A DNA stretch of 41,846 nt from Beijerinckiaceae bacterium (GTDB lineage Bacteria > Pseudomonadota > Alphaproteobacteria > Rhizobiales > Beijerinckiaceae), in NCBI GenBank assembly GCA_947455285.1, contig CANGOK010000002.1, forward strand, positions 1 to 41,846, in the 5' to 3' direction. Under the pieces are notes generated by a model, which saw only the letters and a program-made list of their open reading frames with translations, made no database searches and was not told the DNA's origin. Made by a program: the position numbers and the translations under genes. Below, piece after piece: positions 34,050 to 41,846 of this stretch (the first letter of the stretch is position 1; the number at the start of each line of letters is the position of its first letter).

Positions 34050-35036
34050 ATGATCATCGACATCTACACCCATCTCGCCCCGAAGACCTTTCTCGACCGC
34101 ATGGTCGCTCTGGCTCCCAAGCTGGGGAACATCGCCAATCGTCTTCTGGCGGTGAAGCCGCTCTATGATCTCGATCTGCGGTTTCGCGATATGGATACGG
34201 TTCCCGACTATAGGCAGCTCATCAGCCTTCCCAATCCTTCGCTCGAGGAGATCGGGCCCGCCGAAACCGGGCGCGAACTGGCGCGTATTGCGAATGACGA
34301 AATGGCTGAGCTCTGCGCAAAGCATCCCGACCGCTTCGTTGGATTTGCAGCATCCGTTTATCTTGACGATGTCGACAGCGCGATCCTTGAGGCGGAACGC
34401 GCCGTTCGCCAACTCGGGGCGAAGGGCGTGCTCATTTATAACCATGTCGCTGGCCATCCTCTCGATGAGGCGCGGTTCCGTCCCTTCTTCGCGGCAATGG
34501 CGGCGCTCAATCGCCCGATCTGGCTGCATCCTACGCGCACAGCTGCGGTGAAGGATTATGCGAGCGAAGAGAAGTCCCGCTTCGAGATGTGGTGGTGCTT
34601 CGGCTGGCCCTACGACACCTCCGTCGCCCTGACGCGCCTCGTTTTCGACGGCCTTTTCGATCGCCATCCCGATCTTGAGCTCATCACCCATCACTGTGGC
34701 GGCATGATTCCGTTCTTCGATGGCCGCGTCGGCCCCGGCCTTGAGGTGCTGGGCGGGCGCACCACGGACGAAGACTATTCGCATGTGCTGCCGTCGCTGA
34801 AGCGTCCGCACATGGAGTATTTCAAGCTTCTCTACGGCGACACGGCCATGTTCGGCGCCACAACCGGCGTGAAATGCGGACTTGATTTCTTTGGTCCTTC
34901 GAAAATCGTCTTCGCCACTGACGCCCCACTTGGGCCCATTCGTAAGACATATGACGGCATCGCCGCCATGGAGCTGAGCCCGGCTGACAAGCAAGCGATC
35001 TTCTATGGCAACGCTGCGAAGCTGCTGCGGCTTTGA
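34050..35036 (+). CDS. ACMSD-type amidohydrolase/decarboxylase
   Basis: 328 aa of the amidohydrolase_2 family, which holds ACMSD, gamma-resorcylate decarboxylase and related C-C hydrolases. Expected metal ligands are His160 (IWLHPTR), His214 (LITHHCGGMIPFF) and Asp291 (VFATDAPLG). At the N-terminus the usual DxHxH reads DIYTH, with Tyr6 for the first His and His8 for the second, as in decarboxylases with an altered first ligand. A decarboxylation or hydrolysis of a ring-cleavage product is likely. It sits in a cluster with an extradiol dioxygenase, a pairing seen in 2-aminophenol- and resorcylate-type pathways. Confidence 0.85.
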   Translation: MIIDIYTHLAPKTFLDRMVALAPKLGNIANRLLAVKPLYDLDLRFRDMDTVPDYRQLISLPNPSLEEIGPAETGRELARIANDEMAELCAKHPDRFVGFAASVYLDDVDSAILEAERAVRQLGAKGVLIYNHVAGHPLDEARFRPFFAAMAALNRPIWLHPTRTAAVKDYASEEKSRFEMWWCFGWPYDTSVALTRLVFDGLFDRHPDLELITHHCGGMIPFFDGRVGPGLEVLGGRTTDEDYSHVLPSLKRPHMEYFKLLYGDTAMFGATTGVKCGLDFFGPSKIVFATDAPLGPIRKTYDGIAAMELSPADKQAIFYGNAAKLLRL

Positions 35037-35073
35037 TCAGTGGCGATGATCTTGCGTTGCTAGGAGAACGGGC

Positions 35074-35889
35074 ATGTTGAAGCTCTATACTTTTCATAAT
35101 TCGATCTGTACGCAGAAGGTGTTCATCACTCTTGCGGAAAAGCAGATCGAATATGTGACGCATAACGTCAACTTGTTCACCAACGAACAGTTCAGCCCTG
35201 AATATCTGAAGATCAATCCCAAGGGCGTCGTTCCAGCGCTCGACCATGACGGGCGAATTGTGACGGAGTCGACGCTCATCTGCGAATATCTCGACGATAT
35301 GTTCCCGGAGCGTCGGCTGGTTCCTGCCGATCCGTTTCAGCGGGCGCGCATGCGTCTTTGGAGCAAGGCGGTCGATGAAAATCTTTTTGAGGCCACGCGC
35401 GAGTTGAGTTTCTCCGCGATGTTTCGCGATCGCATGAAAAGCATGACGCCTGAACAACGTGAAGGACGGTTCCGTAATGTCGGCGATCCCATCAAGCGCG
35501 CTCGTCTGGAGTCAGCTTACGCGGAAGGCGTCGAAAGCCCTTACGTTTATCAGGGAATCGCAGCCTTCGAGACAGCGTTCTCGAAGATGGAGAAAGACCT
35601 TCAAAGCAGCCCCTGGTTGCTTGGCTCAGAAATGAGCTTGGCTGACGTCAACCTGATGCCGTTCGTTGCGCGTATCGCATATCTCGATCTCCTCGATATC
35701 TGGATCGCGAATCGACCCGCGACGCAATCATGGTGGGCCAGCGTGCAGAAACTGCCCACGTTCAAGGCGTCGGTTCCGGACAAGCTCGAAGCCGCCGACT
35801 TTGCTGCGATGGCGACTTCAGGCGACAAGATCAAAGACCGGGTCGCCGCGCTGCGAGATCAATATGTAGCGCAATGCGCGGCTATCTAA
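35074..35889 (+). CDS. Glutathione S-transferase family protein
   Basis: 271 aa with an AGGAG site seven bases before the ATG. The thioredoxin-like N domain (1-80) has FHNSICTQKVFITLAEK, with a candidate catalytic Ser10 or Cys12, NPKGVVPAL with its cis-Pro, and TESTLICEYL, the glutathione-binding ES motif. The all-helical C domain has SLADVNLMPFVARIAYL. In aromatic-degradation clusters such proteins act as isomerases of cis dienoic acids (maleylacetoacetate- or maleylpyruvate-isomerase type) or as dehalogenases. It is longer than most such enzymes. Role here is inference. Confidence 0.88.
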   Translation: MLKLYTFHNSICTQKVFITLAEKQIEYVTHNVNLFTNEQFSPEYLKINPKGVVPALDHDGRIVTESTLICEYLDDMFPERRLVPADPFQRARMRLWSKAVDENLFEATRELSFSAMFRDRMKSMTPEQREGRFRNVGDPIKRARLESAYAEGVESPYVYQGIAAFETAFSKMEKDLQSSPWLLGSEMSLADVNLMPFVARIAYLDLLDIWIANRPATQSWWASVQKLPTFKASVPDKLEAADFAAMATSGDKIKDRVAALRDQYVAQCAAI

Positions 35890-35931
35890 AATGCATTGTG
35901 CAGCATCTCGGACGAGGAAGCGACTGACCAG

Positions 35932-37341
35932 ATGAGTGCAGAGCAGCGCCGTATTTGGGAAGAACTAGACCGCCAATATGAAACCAGTTGCTGCGCGCAG
36001 ATCGCTCGTCATGCCTTGAAGGTTTCCTTTGCTGATCTGCCTCCCGATGTGGTGCATCATGCCAAGCGAAACCTGCTTGACGGATTGGGTTGCGCCATTG
36101 GTGGTTTCAAGGCGCCGGGTCGCGCGGCCTGCGAGGCGACGGCGCTCGCTCTTGGCGGGCCACCGGAAGCGACGATTTTCGGTAGCGGCCTGAAGACGGG
36201 CGCCAGCAGCGCGACGCTCGTCAATTCATTCATGCTCCGCTTTCTGGAATATAATGACATTGGCGGCGGCAATCACAATGAGGAGGCCATTCCGGCGCTC
36301 TTTGCGGTTGCAGAGGCGCATCGCCGGTCGGGTGCTGATTTTCTAACGGCCCTCGTCATCTCCTATGAGATTGGCGCCCGCGTGATTCTAGCAGCGCAAG
36401 GCGGCGCATCGGCCTATGATCGGCATGGATGGTCGACGGACGCTCGTGGGGGCATAAACATGCCTCCCGCCATCGCGCGTCTGATGGGGCTGAGCGTTTC
36501 GCAGGCTGCGCACGCCATCGCAATATGCACCAGCCGCGGCATTCCGCTTGGAATTCTTGACGCTGATGGCGAAGAAAATTCCATGGCCAAGAACCTGCGG
36601 TTCGGCGCCATCACGCGCGACGCGATACTCGCCTGCACGCTGGCTAAGAATGATTTTACCGGGCCCTTGCGCGTGATCGAAGGCGAGGGGGGCTATCAGC
36701 GTAGCGTCATGTGCGGCGAGATGGATCTCTCCGCGCTCACGGATTTTTCCGGCTGGAAAATCCGTGACACGCGCCACAAGACTCTATGCGTCAATGGCAG
36801 CACTCATGGCCATGTATTCGCCACCATCGCGATCGTGACTGAACATGATCTCAGGCCGGCCGATATCGAGCGCGTCATCATTGGCGCGAGCGCGCGTGAG
36901 GCTCGCCATACGACCGCCATCGCCAAGAAATATCCGCGCAACGCGGAGACGGCGGACCACAGCGCCTATTATGCGAACGCATTCGCGATCAAGCATCGAG
37001 GATTCGGGCCAAGCTCGGCGGATCCAATTCATTTCACCGATCCGGAGATCGTCGAACTTATCGAGCGGATCGAAGTTCATGCGGATCCGCAACTTCCTCC
37101 GCGCGGTCGCGGCGGCGTCAGCGAGATACATACTAGGGATGGGCGAGTCTTCCGAAAACATTGCGAAGCGCTGGTCGATGAGCAGAGCGACGCTGTTCTT
37201 GAAGCCAAGTTCCGCGAGATGGCTGAGGAAGCGATGCAGCGCGCCGCCGTCGATGCGCTGATTGACGCCATCTGGACTGTGGATCGCGCGCCGAACCTTG
37301 ATAATCTCGCAAAGATGATGACTTTCGCTCCCCGAGGCTGA
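35932..37341 (+). CDS. MmgE/PrpD family protein
   Basis: 469 aa from the ATG at 35932; a TTG at 35896 is an alternative start with no better site. The family includes 2-methylcitrate dehydratase, cis-aconitate decarboxylase and iminodisuccinate epimerase. Recognised from HAKRNLLDGLGCAIGG near residue 44, a NDIGGGNHNEE segment, GRHGWSTDARGG-like residues, and KTLCVNGSTHGHV near 283. The substrate is likely a di- or tricarboxylic acid, dehydrated or epimerised. The next gene starts one base after its stop codon. Pairing with a carboxylate receptor is frequent. Confidence 0.87.
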   Translation: MSAEQRRIWEELDRQYETSCCAQIARHALKVSFADLPPDVVHHAKRNLLDGLGCAIGGFKAPGRAACEATALALGGPPEATIFGSGLKTGASSATLVNSFMLRFLEYNDIGGGNHNEEAIPALFAVAEAHRRSGADFLTALVISYEIGARVILAAQGGASAYDRHGWSTDARGGINMPPAIARLMGLSVSQAAHAIAICTSRGIPLGILDADGEENSMAKNLRFGAITRDAILACTLAKNDFTGPLRVIEGEGGYQRSVMCGEMDLSALTDFSGWKIRDTRHKTLCVNGSTHGHVFATIAIVTEHDLRPADIERVIIGASAREARHTTAIAKKYPRNAETADHSAYYANAFAIKHRGFGPSSADPIHFTDPEIVELIERIEVHADPQLPPRGRGGVSEIHTRDGRVFRKHCEALVDEQSDAVLEAKFREMAEEAMQRAAVDALIDAIWTVDRAPNLDNLAKMMTFAPRG

Positions 37342-37342
37342 C

Positions 37343-38362
37343 ATGAAATCTTTGACACACCAGCTGGCGGCGTTCGTCGCTTTTTGCGCGACGGCTTGCG
37401 CGGGCGCCAAAGTCTATGCAGCCGATTTCTATCAGGGCAAGACGCTTACGATCATCGTGGGGTTCAGCTCTGGCGGCGGCTATGACATGACGGCGCGGCT
37501 CTATTCGCGTCACTACGGTCGGCACCTGCCAGGAAATCCGCAAATCGTCGTCAGCAATATGCCGGGCGCTGGAAGCGTCGTGGCGGCGACCAATCTTTAT
37601 GGCGCGCAGCCGCAGGACGGCACCCGCCTTGGCATCGTCGCTGGCGGCGCCGTCATTGAGCCGTTGCTTGGCGTGCAGGCCAAATATGATGCGCGCAAGT
37701 TCCAGTGGATTGGCGGGCGTAGCGTCGAGCCGAGCATTTGCGCCATCTGGCACGAGTCCCCCGTCAAGACGATGCAGGATGCGATGACGAGTGAAGTGAT
37801 CGTCGGCGCTTCTGGGCCGGGGTCGCGTACGCTGACCTATCCAAAATTGCTGAATGAACTGATCGGTACGAAGTTCAAGGTCGTTACGGGTTATCCCGGC
37901 AGTAACGAAATCAGGCTCGCCATGGAGCGCAAGGAGGTGGGCGGTCAGTGCGGGCTTGCATGGGGCACGGCCAAGACGCGCCTGCCCGATTGGCTCACCG
38001 AACGCAAACTGACCTTGCTCACGCAATTTGGGCTGACGCCAGCCAGCGATCTGCCGGACGTTCCGCTTGCCGCCCAATTCGCCAAAAATGAACGCGATCG
38101 AAAGGCGATTGAGTTTCTCGAATCCGACGCCATTCTCGCCTGGCCACTCTTTGCGCCGCCAGCCACGCCGCAAGAGCGCATGGCGGATCTGCGCCAGGGT
38201 TTCTCCGCCATGCTCAGGGATCCAGAACTTCTCGCCGATGCGCAGAAGCAGGGGCTCGACGTGGAAGAAGTTTCAGGGGCGACGTTGCAGAAAGTGATCG
38301 AGGATCTCTATGCGACCCCGAATGACGTTCTCGAAGTGGTGAAGCGTTCGATGGCGGAATAG
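37343..38362 (+). CDS. TctC/Bug-type carboxylate-binding protein, second copy
   Basis: 339 aa with an N-terminal signal peptide ending near KVYAADF. It starts one base after the MmgE/PrpD stop, so the two are coupled. Family pattern: IIVGFSSGGGYDMTARLYS near residue 38, SNMPGAGSVVAATNLYG near 70, and a two-lobe fold after. It resembles the protein at 3015 (shared GGGYD and RHLPGNP-like segments). Unusually long side regions (LDVEEVSGATLQKVIEDLY) fit this subgroup. It probably feeds a TctAB system encoded elsewhere, with a substrate related to this pathway. Confidence 0.88.
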   Translation: MKSLTHQLAAFVAFCATACAGAKVYAADFYQGKTLTIIVGFSSGGGYDMTARLYSRHYGRHLPGNPQIVVSNMPGAGSVVAATNLYGAQPQDGTRLGIVAGGAVIEPLLGVQAKYDARKFQWIGGRSVEPSICAIWHESPVKTMQDAMTSEVIVGASGPGSRTLTYPKLLNELIGTKFKVVTGYPGSNEIRLAMERKEVGGQCGLAWGTAKTRLPDWLTERKLTLLTQFGLTPASDLPDVPLAAQFAKNERDRKAIEFLESDAILAWPLFAPPATPQERMADLRQGFSAMLRDPELLADAQKQGLDVEEVSGATLQKVIEDLYATPNDVLEVVKRSMAE

Positions 38363-38451
38363 CGCGCAATCAAACCGGCCTGCCTCGATTGGCTGCAGCC
38401 CGCGAACCCTTGCGGGGTATCCAAGCCGAATGACGAAGGTTAGATTGCGCG
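38363..38451 (+). ncRNA. Strongly structured spacer between two TctC genes
   Basis: Three nested stems fold the 89 bases right after the stop codon at 38362 into a rod. Outer stem: CGCGCAATC-A-AACC (38363-38376) with GGTT-A-GATTGCGCG (38438-38451), 9 + 4 pairs around an A/A mismatch. Middle stem: ATTGGCT (38388-38394) with AGCCGAAT (38424-38431), one bulge. Inner hairpin: CCCGCGA (38399-38405) and TTGCGGG (38410-38416) with loop ACCC and one G-T pair. No T tract follows. It may protect or separate the upstream mRNA, or be a REP-like element. Confidence 0.55.
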
Positions 38452-38504
38452 CGCGGCCGCCAAGCGACGCAGCTTGGGCGGAACTTTGGGGGAGGTCGAT
38501 AGCC

Positions 38505-39476
38505 ATGAAATTTGGACAGAAGGCAATGGCATGTATGGCGCTTGCTTTCGGCCTTTGGGCGGGCGCATCCGCACAGGGGCAGGCCCAGCCCTTTCCAAGC
38601 CAGACGATCCGCATCGTTTCGCCCTATCCCGCCGGGGGCCTCGGAGACATTTTGCCGCGCATCGTGGCGGCGGGAATGAGCGAGCGAACTGGCGCCCTTG
38701 TCATCGTTGAAAACGTTCCCGGCGCAAGTCAGGTGATTGGCGTTGAGGCGGTAATGAAAGCCAAGCCCAATGGCTACACCCTGCTTTTCGCAAGTTCGAC
38801 GAGCATGGGCATCAACGTCGCAGCGTCCAAAAGCCTGCGCTATGACCCCGTTCGGGATTTCGCGCCCATCGGCATCTCTTTCTCAACCCCGCTTTATCTC
38901 GTCGTAAATCCCAAGCTTCCCGTCCATTCAGTGAAGGAGCTGGTCGATTACGCGAAGAAAAATCCGGGCAAGCTGTCCTTCGCATCTGGTGGAACAGCTT
39001 CATCGAACCACCTTGCAGGCGAAATGTTCAAGGAGCTCGCGGGCGTCGATATCATTCATGTTCCCTTTAAAGGCATGGGCCCCGCGCTCACGGACCTCCT
39101 TGGTGGACATGTGGATATGATGTTCGGTAGCGAGGGCGCTGAACAGGCGCGGCAGGGAACGGTGCGGGCGCTCGCGGTGAGCACTGCTGAAAGATCCCTC
39201 ACGGCGCCGGAAATCCCGACCATGCAGGAAGCAGGGGTCGCTGGTTATGACCTGAGCATCTGGTTCGGCTTCATGGCGCCCACAGGCACGCCGGAGCCCA
39301 TCATCGACTATCTTTCACGCGAGATTCAGGCGGCGCTCTCCGATCCAAAGGTCAAGGCGCGGGCGAATGGCGCGGAAGTAACCCCCACCACCCCGCAAGA
39401 GATGGGGCGGCGCATTCCCCAGGACATCACGATGTGGCGCAAGCTGATCCAGGACGCCCACGTGACCCTTCAATAG
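38505..39476 (+). CDS. TctC/Bug-type binding protein, third copy
   Basis: 323 aa from the ATG at 38505 with a GGAGG site nine bases upstream; a longer frame to 38430 overlaps the structured spacer and is not used. Signal peptide: GQKAMACMALAFGLWAGAS, cut near AQGQA. The mature form is a standard Bug protein: IRIVSPYPAGGLGDILPR, VIVENVPGASQVIGVEAVM, a YDLSIWFGFMAPTGTP segment near 265. It belongs to a different branch from the other two in this window, so the ligand may differ. The next gene begins 11 bases after its stop. Confidence 0.9.
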   Translation: MKFGQKAMACMALAFGLWAGASAQGQAQPFPSQTIRIVSPYPAGGLGDILPRIVAAGMSERTGALVIVENVPGASQVIGVEAVMKAKPNGYTLLFASSTSMGINVAASKSLRYDPVRDFAPIGISFSTPLYLVVNPKLPVHSVKELVDYAKKNPGKLSFASGGTASSNHLAGEMFKELAGVDIIHVPFKGMGPALTDLLGGHVDMMFGSEGAEQARQGTVRALAVSTAERSLTAPEIPTMQEAGVAGYDLSIWFGFMAPTGTPEPIIDYLSREIQAALSDPKVKARANGAEVTPTTPQEMGRRIPQDITMWRKLIQDAHVTLQ

Positions 39477-39487
39477 GAGAAGTTTTT

Positions 39488-40627
39488 ATGGCCAGTGGTC
39501 CGATCCATATCGGGATCGTCGGCGCGGGCATCGGCGGTCTCGCCGCCGCGTCCTTATTGTTGAAACGCGGCTTCGAGGTCACGGTTTTTGAACAGGCGGG
39601 AGCTTTTGCGCGCGTCGGCGCAGGCATTCAGCAAAGCCCGAATGTGATGAAGGTGCATCGTGGACTCGGCATTGAGAAGCGCTTGCGTGAGTTGGCTTTC
39701 GCGCCGTTGACTTCACTTAACCGTGACGCCGTCACGGGCGCGACGACGAATGAATTTCCGCTCGGCCGCGAAGTTGAGGAACGTTATGGCGCGCCCTTCC
39801 TCGCCATGCATCGCGGCGATTTGCATGAGGCGCTGGCCGATCTCGTTCCAACGAGCAACTTGCGGCTCGGTTACAAGTTGAAGGCGATCGATCAGGATGG
39901 ATCGAAGGTCCGCTTGAGCTTTGAAAATGGCGAGATCGCCAGTCTTGACGCAGTCGTCGCGGCTGATGGCGTGCATTCGCTGGTGCGCGACTATGTGTCG
40001 GGTCCGGAGCAGCCGAAGTTCACGGGCCGCGTCGCCTATCGAACGACCTATCCGACTTCGCTCCTGAGGGGCGTTGATATCGGTTCATCACGCACCAAGT
40101 GGTGGGGCGCCGACAGGCATATCGTCATCTATTACACGACCGCCGCGCGCAATGAGGTTTATTTCACCACCAGCACGCCGGAAAAGGCCGACTGGATGAC
40201 GCGTGAAAGCTGGTCCACCAAGGGCGATCTGGAAGAACTGAAGGAAGCGTTCAAGACGTTTCATTCGGACGTTCGTGCGGTCATCGCAGCGGCGCCTGAG
40301 GTTCACAAATGGGGCATCTTCGAACGCGATCCCTTGCCCAACTGGACCAAGGGCCGCATCACTCTGCTTGGGGACTCATGTCATCCAATGACGCCTTATA
40401 TGGCGTCAGGCGCCGCCATGGCCCTTGAGGATGCCGTGATACTCGCCCGCGCGTTTGATAGTTTCGATGGAGTGGAGCGCGCCTTTGGGGCTTATGAAGC
40501 GACGCGCAAGCCGCGGACATCGGCGGTTCAGGCTGGCTCTGGCGCGAATACCTGGATGCGCAACGCCACCAATCCCGACTGGCTCTATGGCCATGATGTC
40601 TGGACCGAGCAGTTGACGCTGGGCTGA
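39488..40627 (+). CDS. FAD-dependent monooxygenase, 6-hydroxynicotinate 3-monooxygenase (NicC)-like
   Basis: 379 aa with AGGAG eight bases before the ATG; a longer frame overlaps the upstream gene. Flavin hydroxylase signatures: Rossmann GAGIGGLAAASLL (12-24), DG motif DAVVAADGVHS near 158, and GD motif LLGDSCHPMTPYM near 300. Several segments match NicC of nicotinate degraders from memory: GAGIQQSPNVMKV, MHRGDLHEAL, KWWGADRHIVIYYTT, ANTWMRNATNPDWLYG. NicC converts 6-hydroxynicotinate to 2,5-dihydroxypyridine with NADH and O2. The convergent molybdenum hydroxylase subunit fits that pathway, but substrate shift is possible. Confidence 0.85.
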   Translation: MASGPIHIGIVGAGIGGLAAASLLLKRGFEVTVFEQAGAFARVGAGIQQSPNVMKVHRGLGIEKRLRELAFAPLTSLNRDAVTGATTNEFPLGREVEERYGAPFLAMHRGDLHEALADLVPTSNLRLGYKLKAIDQDGSKVRLSFENGEIASLDAVVAADGVHSLVRDYVSGPEQPKFTGRVAYRTTYPTSLLRGVDIGSSRTKWWGADRHIVIYYTTAARNEVYFTTSTPEKADWMTRESWSTKGDLEELKEAFKTFHSDVRAVIAAAPEVHKWGIFERDPLPNWTKGRITLLGDSCHPMTPYMASGAAMALEDAVILARAFDSFDGVERAFGAYEATRKPRTSAVQAGSGANTWMRNATNPDWLYGHDVWTEQLTLG

Positions 40628-40636
40628 TGATGGGGC

Positions 40637-40659
40637 GGCGCCGGGAATGTCCCGGCGCC
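40637..40659. terminator. Hairpin between convergent genes (likely bidirectional terminator)
   Basis: GGCGCCGGG-AATGT-CCCGGCGCC, a perfect 9-bp stem with a five-base loop, placed exactly between the stop of the monooxygenase and the stop of the molybdopterin subunit. No T tract follows on either side, so termination by hairpin alone is inferred. Confidence 0.55.
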
Positions 40660-40666
40660 AACTCGC

Positions 40667-41846
40667 TCAGGTGCGCTGCGGTCCTTCCAGCGCCTTCAGC
40701 ACTCGCTCAGGCGTCATCGGGAACTGACGCATGCGCACGCCTGTCGCATCGAAGAACGCATTGGCTATGGCGGCCGCTGTGGCGCCCATGACCTCTTCGC
40801 CGGCGCCGGTGGAAGGTTCGTTCATGCGCTGAACGACGACTGGCGTGACTTCGGGATGTTCGGCGAAGCGCAAGACCTGATAGGTGCTCCAGTCGAGGCT
40901 GGTGACGCCATTGTCGTCGAATGCCACTTCCTCCTTCAGCACACGGCTTACAGACTGGATCATCTGGCCGACCATCTGGTTTTCGACGAGCGCCGGATTG
41001 ACCGTGAGGCCGCAATCCATCGCGCCATAGAGCTTCTTGGTGATGATGACGCCAGTCTTGCGGTTGACCTCGATCTCGGCGACGGCCGCGCCATAGGACA
41101 CATGGTGCGTGCCTAGCGCGACGCCACGGCCGCGAACGACATCGCCGCTGGGCGCCTGCGAGCCCATGACCTTCGGTTGCCAATTAGCGGCTTTGATTGC
41201 GGCGTCGAGCACGCCGAGCCAACGCTCGTCGCCAATGTTGCGGCGACGGAAGGCGACTGGGTCCATCTTAACGGCGACCGCGAGTTCATCGATCGTCTGC
41301 TCGGAGGCGAATGCGAAAGATAGATCGAGGGGCGAACGCAGCGCTGCGCCGCGCAGATAATTCACCATCGGCGCCGCATGGCTCGTCACGCGGCGGTTGG
41401 CGATCTTGTACATGGAGCCGGTGCTGATGGGATTTACCGTGATCGATCCCGACCCGCTTGCGCGCTCCACGCCCGCCTTGGTCCTTGCGCTGTCCGAGAC
41501 CGTTGAAGTGATGGTCCAGCCGTGCTGCCAGCCATCATATTCATAGGCGATGATATCGCCTTCGGCGTTCACGCCCGCGCGCACTTCAGCGGCATGGGCC
41601 GGCCCGTAGTTGTCCCATCCGAGTTCATCCCAGCGCATGAATTGCACACGCACGGGCTTGCCGGTCTCCGTCGCCATTATGGCGGCAGCCTGTGTTGCGT
41701 CCTCATAGCAGGAGCGACCGAAGGTGCCGGAACCCTCGAAATACTGAACGCGGATCTTGCCTTCGGGAATGCCGAGCACTTCGGAGACCTGCTTGCGAGA
41801 ACTATAGACGTCCTGCGTCGGCGATTTGATCACCAGCTGTTCGCCC
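40667..41846 (-). CDS. Molybdopterin-binding subunit of a xanthine-dehydrogenase-family hydroxylase (C-terminal part; runs off the right edge)
   Basis: 393 codons of the C-terminal part; the 5' end is beyond the window. The frame stays open to the edge (GEQLVIKS), so no start lies here. The molybdenum-cofactor domain pattern is present: FEGSGTFGRSCYEDATQAAA near the left part of the fragment, MRWDELGWDNYGPAHAAEV, LRGAALRSPLDLSFAFASE, and NEPSTGAGEEVMGATAAA, whose Glu after GxG corresponds to the catalytic base. The wider match is to isoquinoline 1-oxidoreductase or nicotinate dehydrogenase subunit B types, which hydroxylate N-heteroaromatics. It converges on the NicC-like gene. Confidence 0.9.
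   Translation of the reverse strand, partial: GEQLVIKSPTQDVYSSRKQVSEVLGIPEGKIRVQYFEGSGTFGRSCYEDATQAAAIMATETGKPVRVQFMRWDELGWDNYGPAHAAEVRAGVNAEGDIIAYEYDGWQHGWTITSTVSDSARTKAGVERASGSGSITVNPISTGSMYKIANRRVTSHAAPMVNYLRGAALRSPLDLSFAFASEQTIDELAVAVKMDPVAFRRRNIGDERWLGVLDAAIKAANWQPKVMGSQAPSGDVVRGRGVALGTHHVSYGAAVAEIEVNRKTGVIITKKLYGAMDCGLTVNPALVENQMVGQMIQSVSRVLKEEVAFDDNGVTSLDWSTYQVLRFAEHPEVTPVVVQRMNEPSTGAGEEVMGATAAAIANAFFDATGVRMRQFPMTPERVLKALEGPQRT

Overview
The window looks like chromosome of an alphaproteobacterium, probably of the Hyphomicrobiales (Rhizobiales). This is inferred from high GC in the core genes, the gene order rpmH-rnpA-yidC-engB-argB, the dnaK-dnaJ pair, a BcsS-type cellulose gene and three TctC-like binding proteins. 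Species cannot be read from the sequence. Most genes up to 9.1 kb and from 11.5 to 31 kb lie on the minus strand; the last 10 kb run mostly on the plus strand.

Region 1 (1-9.3 kb) is housekeeping. The rpmH promoter near 9.27 kb drives rpmH, rnpA, yidC, engB and argB, then a HAD pyrimidine 5'-nucleotidase. Further along the same strand come a TctC-type binding protein, an OsmC-like protein, dnaK (with a hairpin terminator) and the first 50 codons of dnaJ. A plus-strand histidine kinase (9.4-10.9 kb) and a tRNA-Arg(ACG) follow.

Region 2 (11.1-25 kb) is accessory. After the tRNA come a small XRE regulator and poorly coding DNA, then a tightly coupled cellulose operon read leftward: bcsS, bcsA, bcsB, bcsZ, a secreted TPR protein and a protein with two receiver domains. 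No full BcsC is present. The periplasmic TPR protein and the small BcsS barrel candidate may divide its job between them. Upstream of bcsS lie AT-rich DNA and a decayed mobile-element segment: a family A DNA polymerase gene broken by an in-frame amber codon, with a diverged partial copy beside it.

Region 3 (25-32 kb) is a catabolic and uptake operon: an argininosuccinate-lyase-like C-N lyase, an Asp/Glu-racemase-family protein, and a complete ABC importer (binding protein, fused double permease, ATPase), with a divergent LysR regulator. The substrate is unknown; a carboxylated amine or amino-acid-like compound is one possibility.

Region 4 (32-41.8 kb) begins with decayed DNA holding an aconitase-like remnant. 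It continues with a plus-strand cluster: extradiol-type VOC dioxygenase, a truncated FAD-monooxygenase remnant, an ACMSD-type amidohydrolase, a GST, an MmgE/PrpD protein, two TctC-type binding proteins separated by a strongly structured spacer, and a NicC-like FAD monooxygenase. A convergent molybdopterin hydroxylase subunit runs off the right edge. Together these suggest hydroxylation and ring cleavage of an aromatic or N-heteroaromatic acid.
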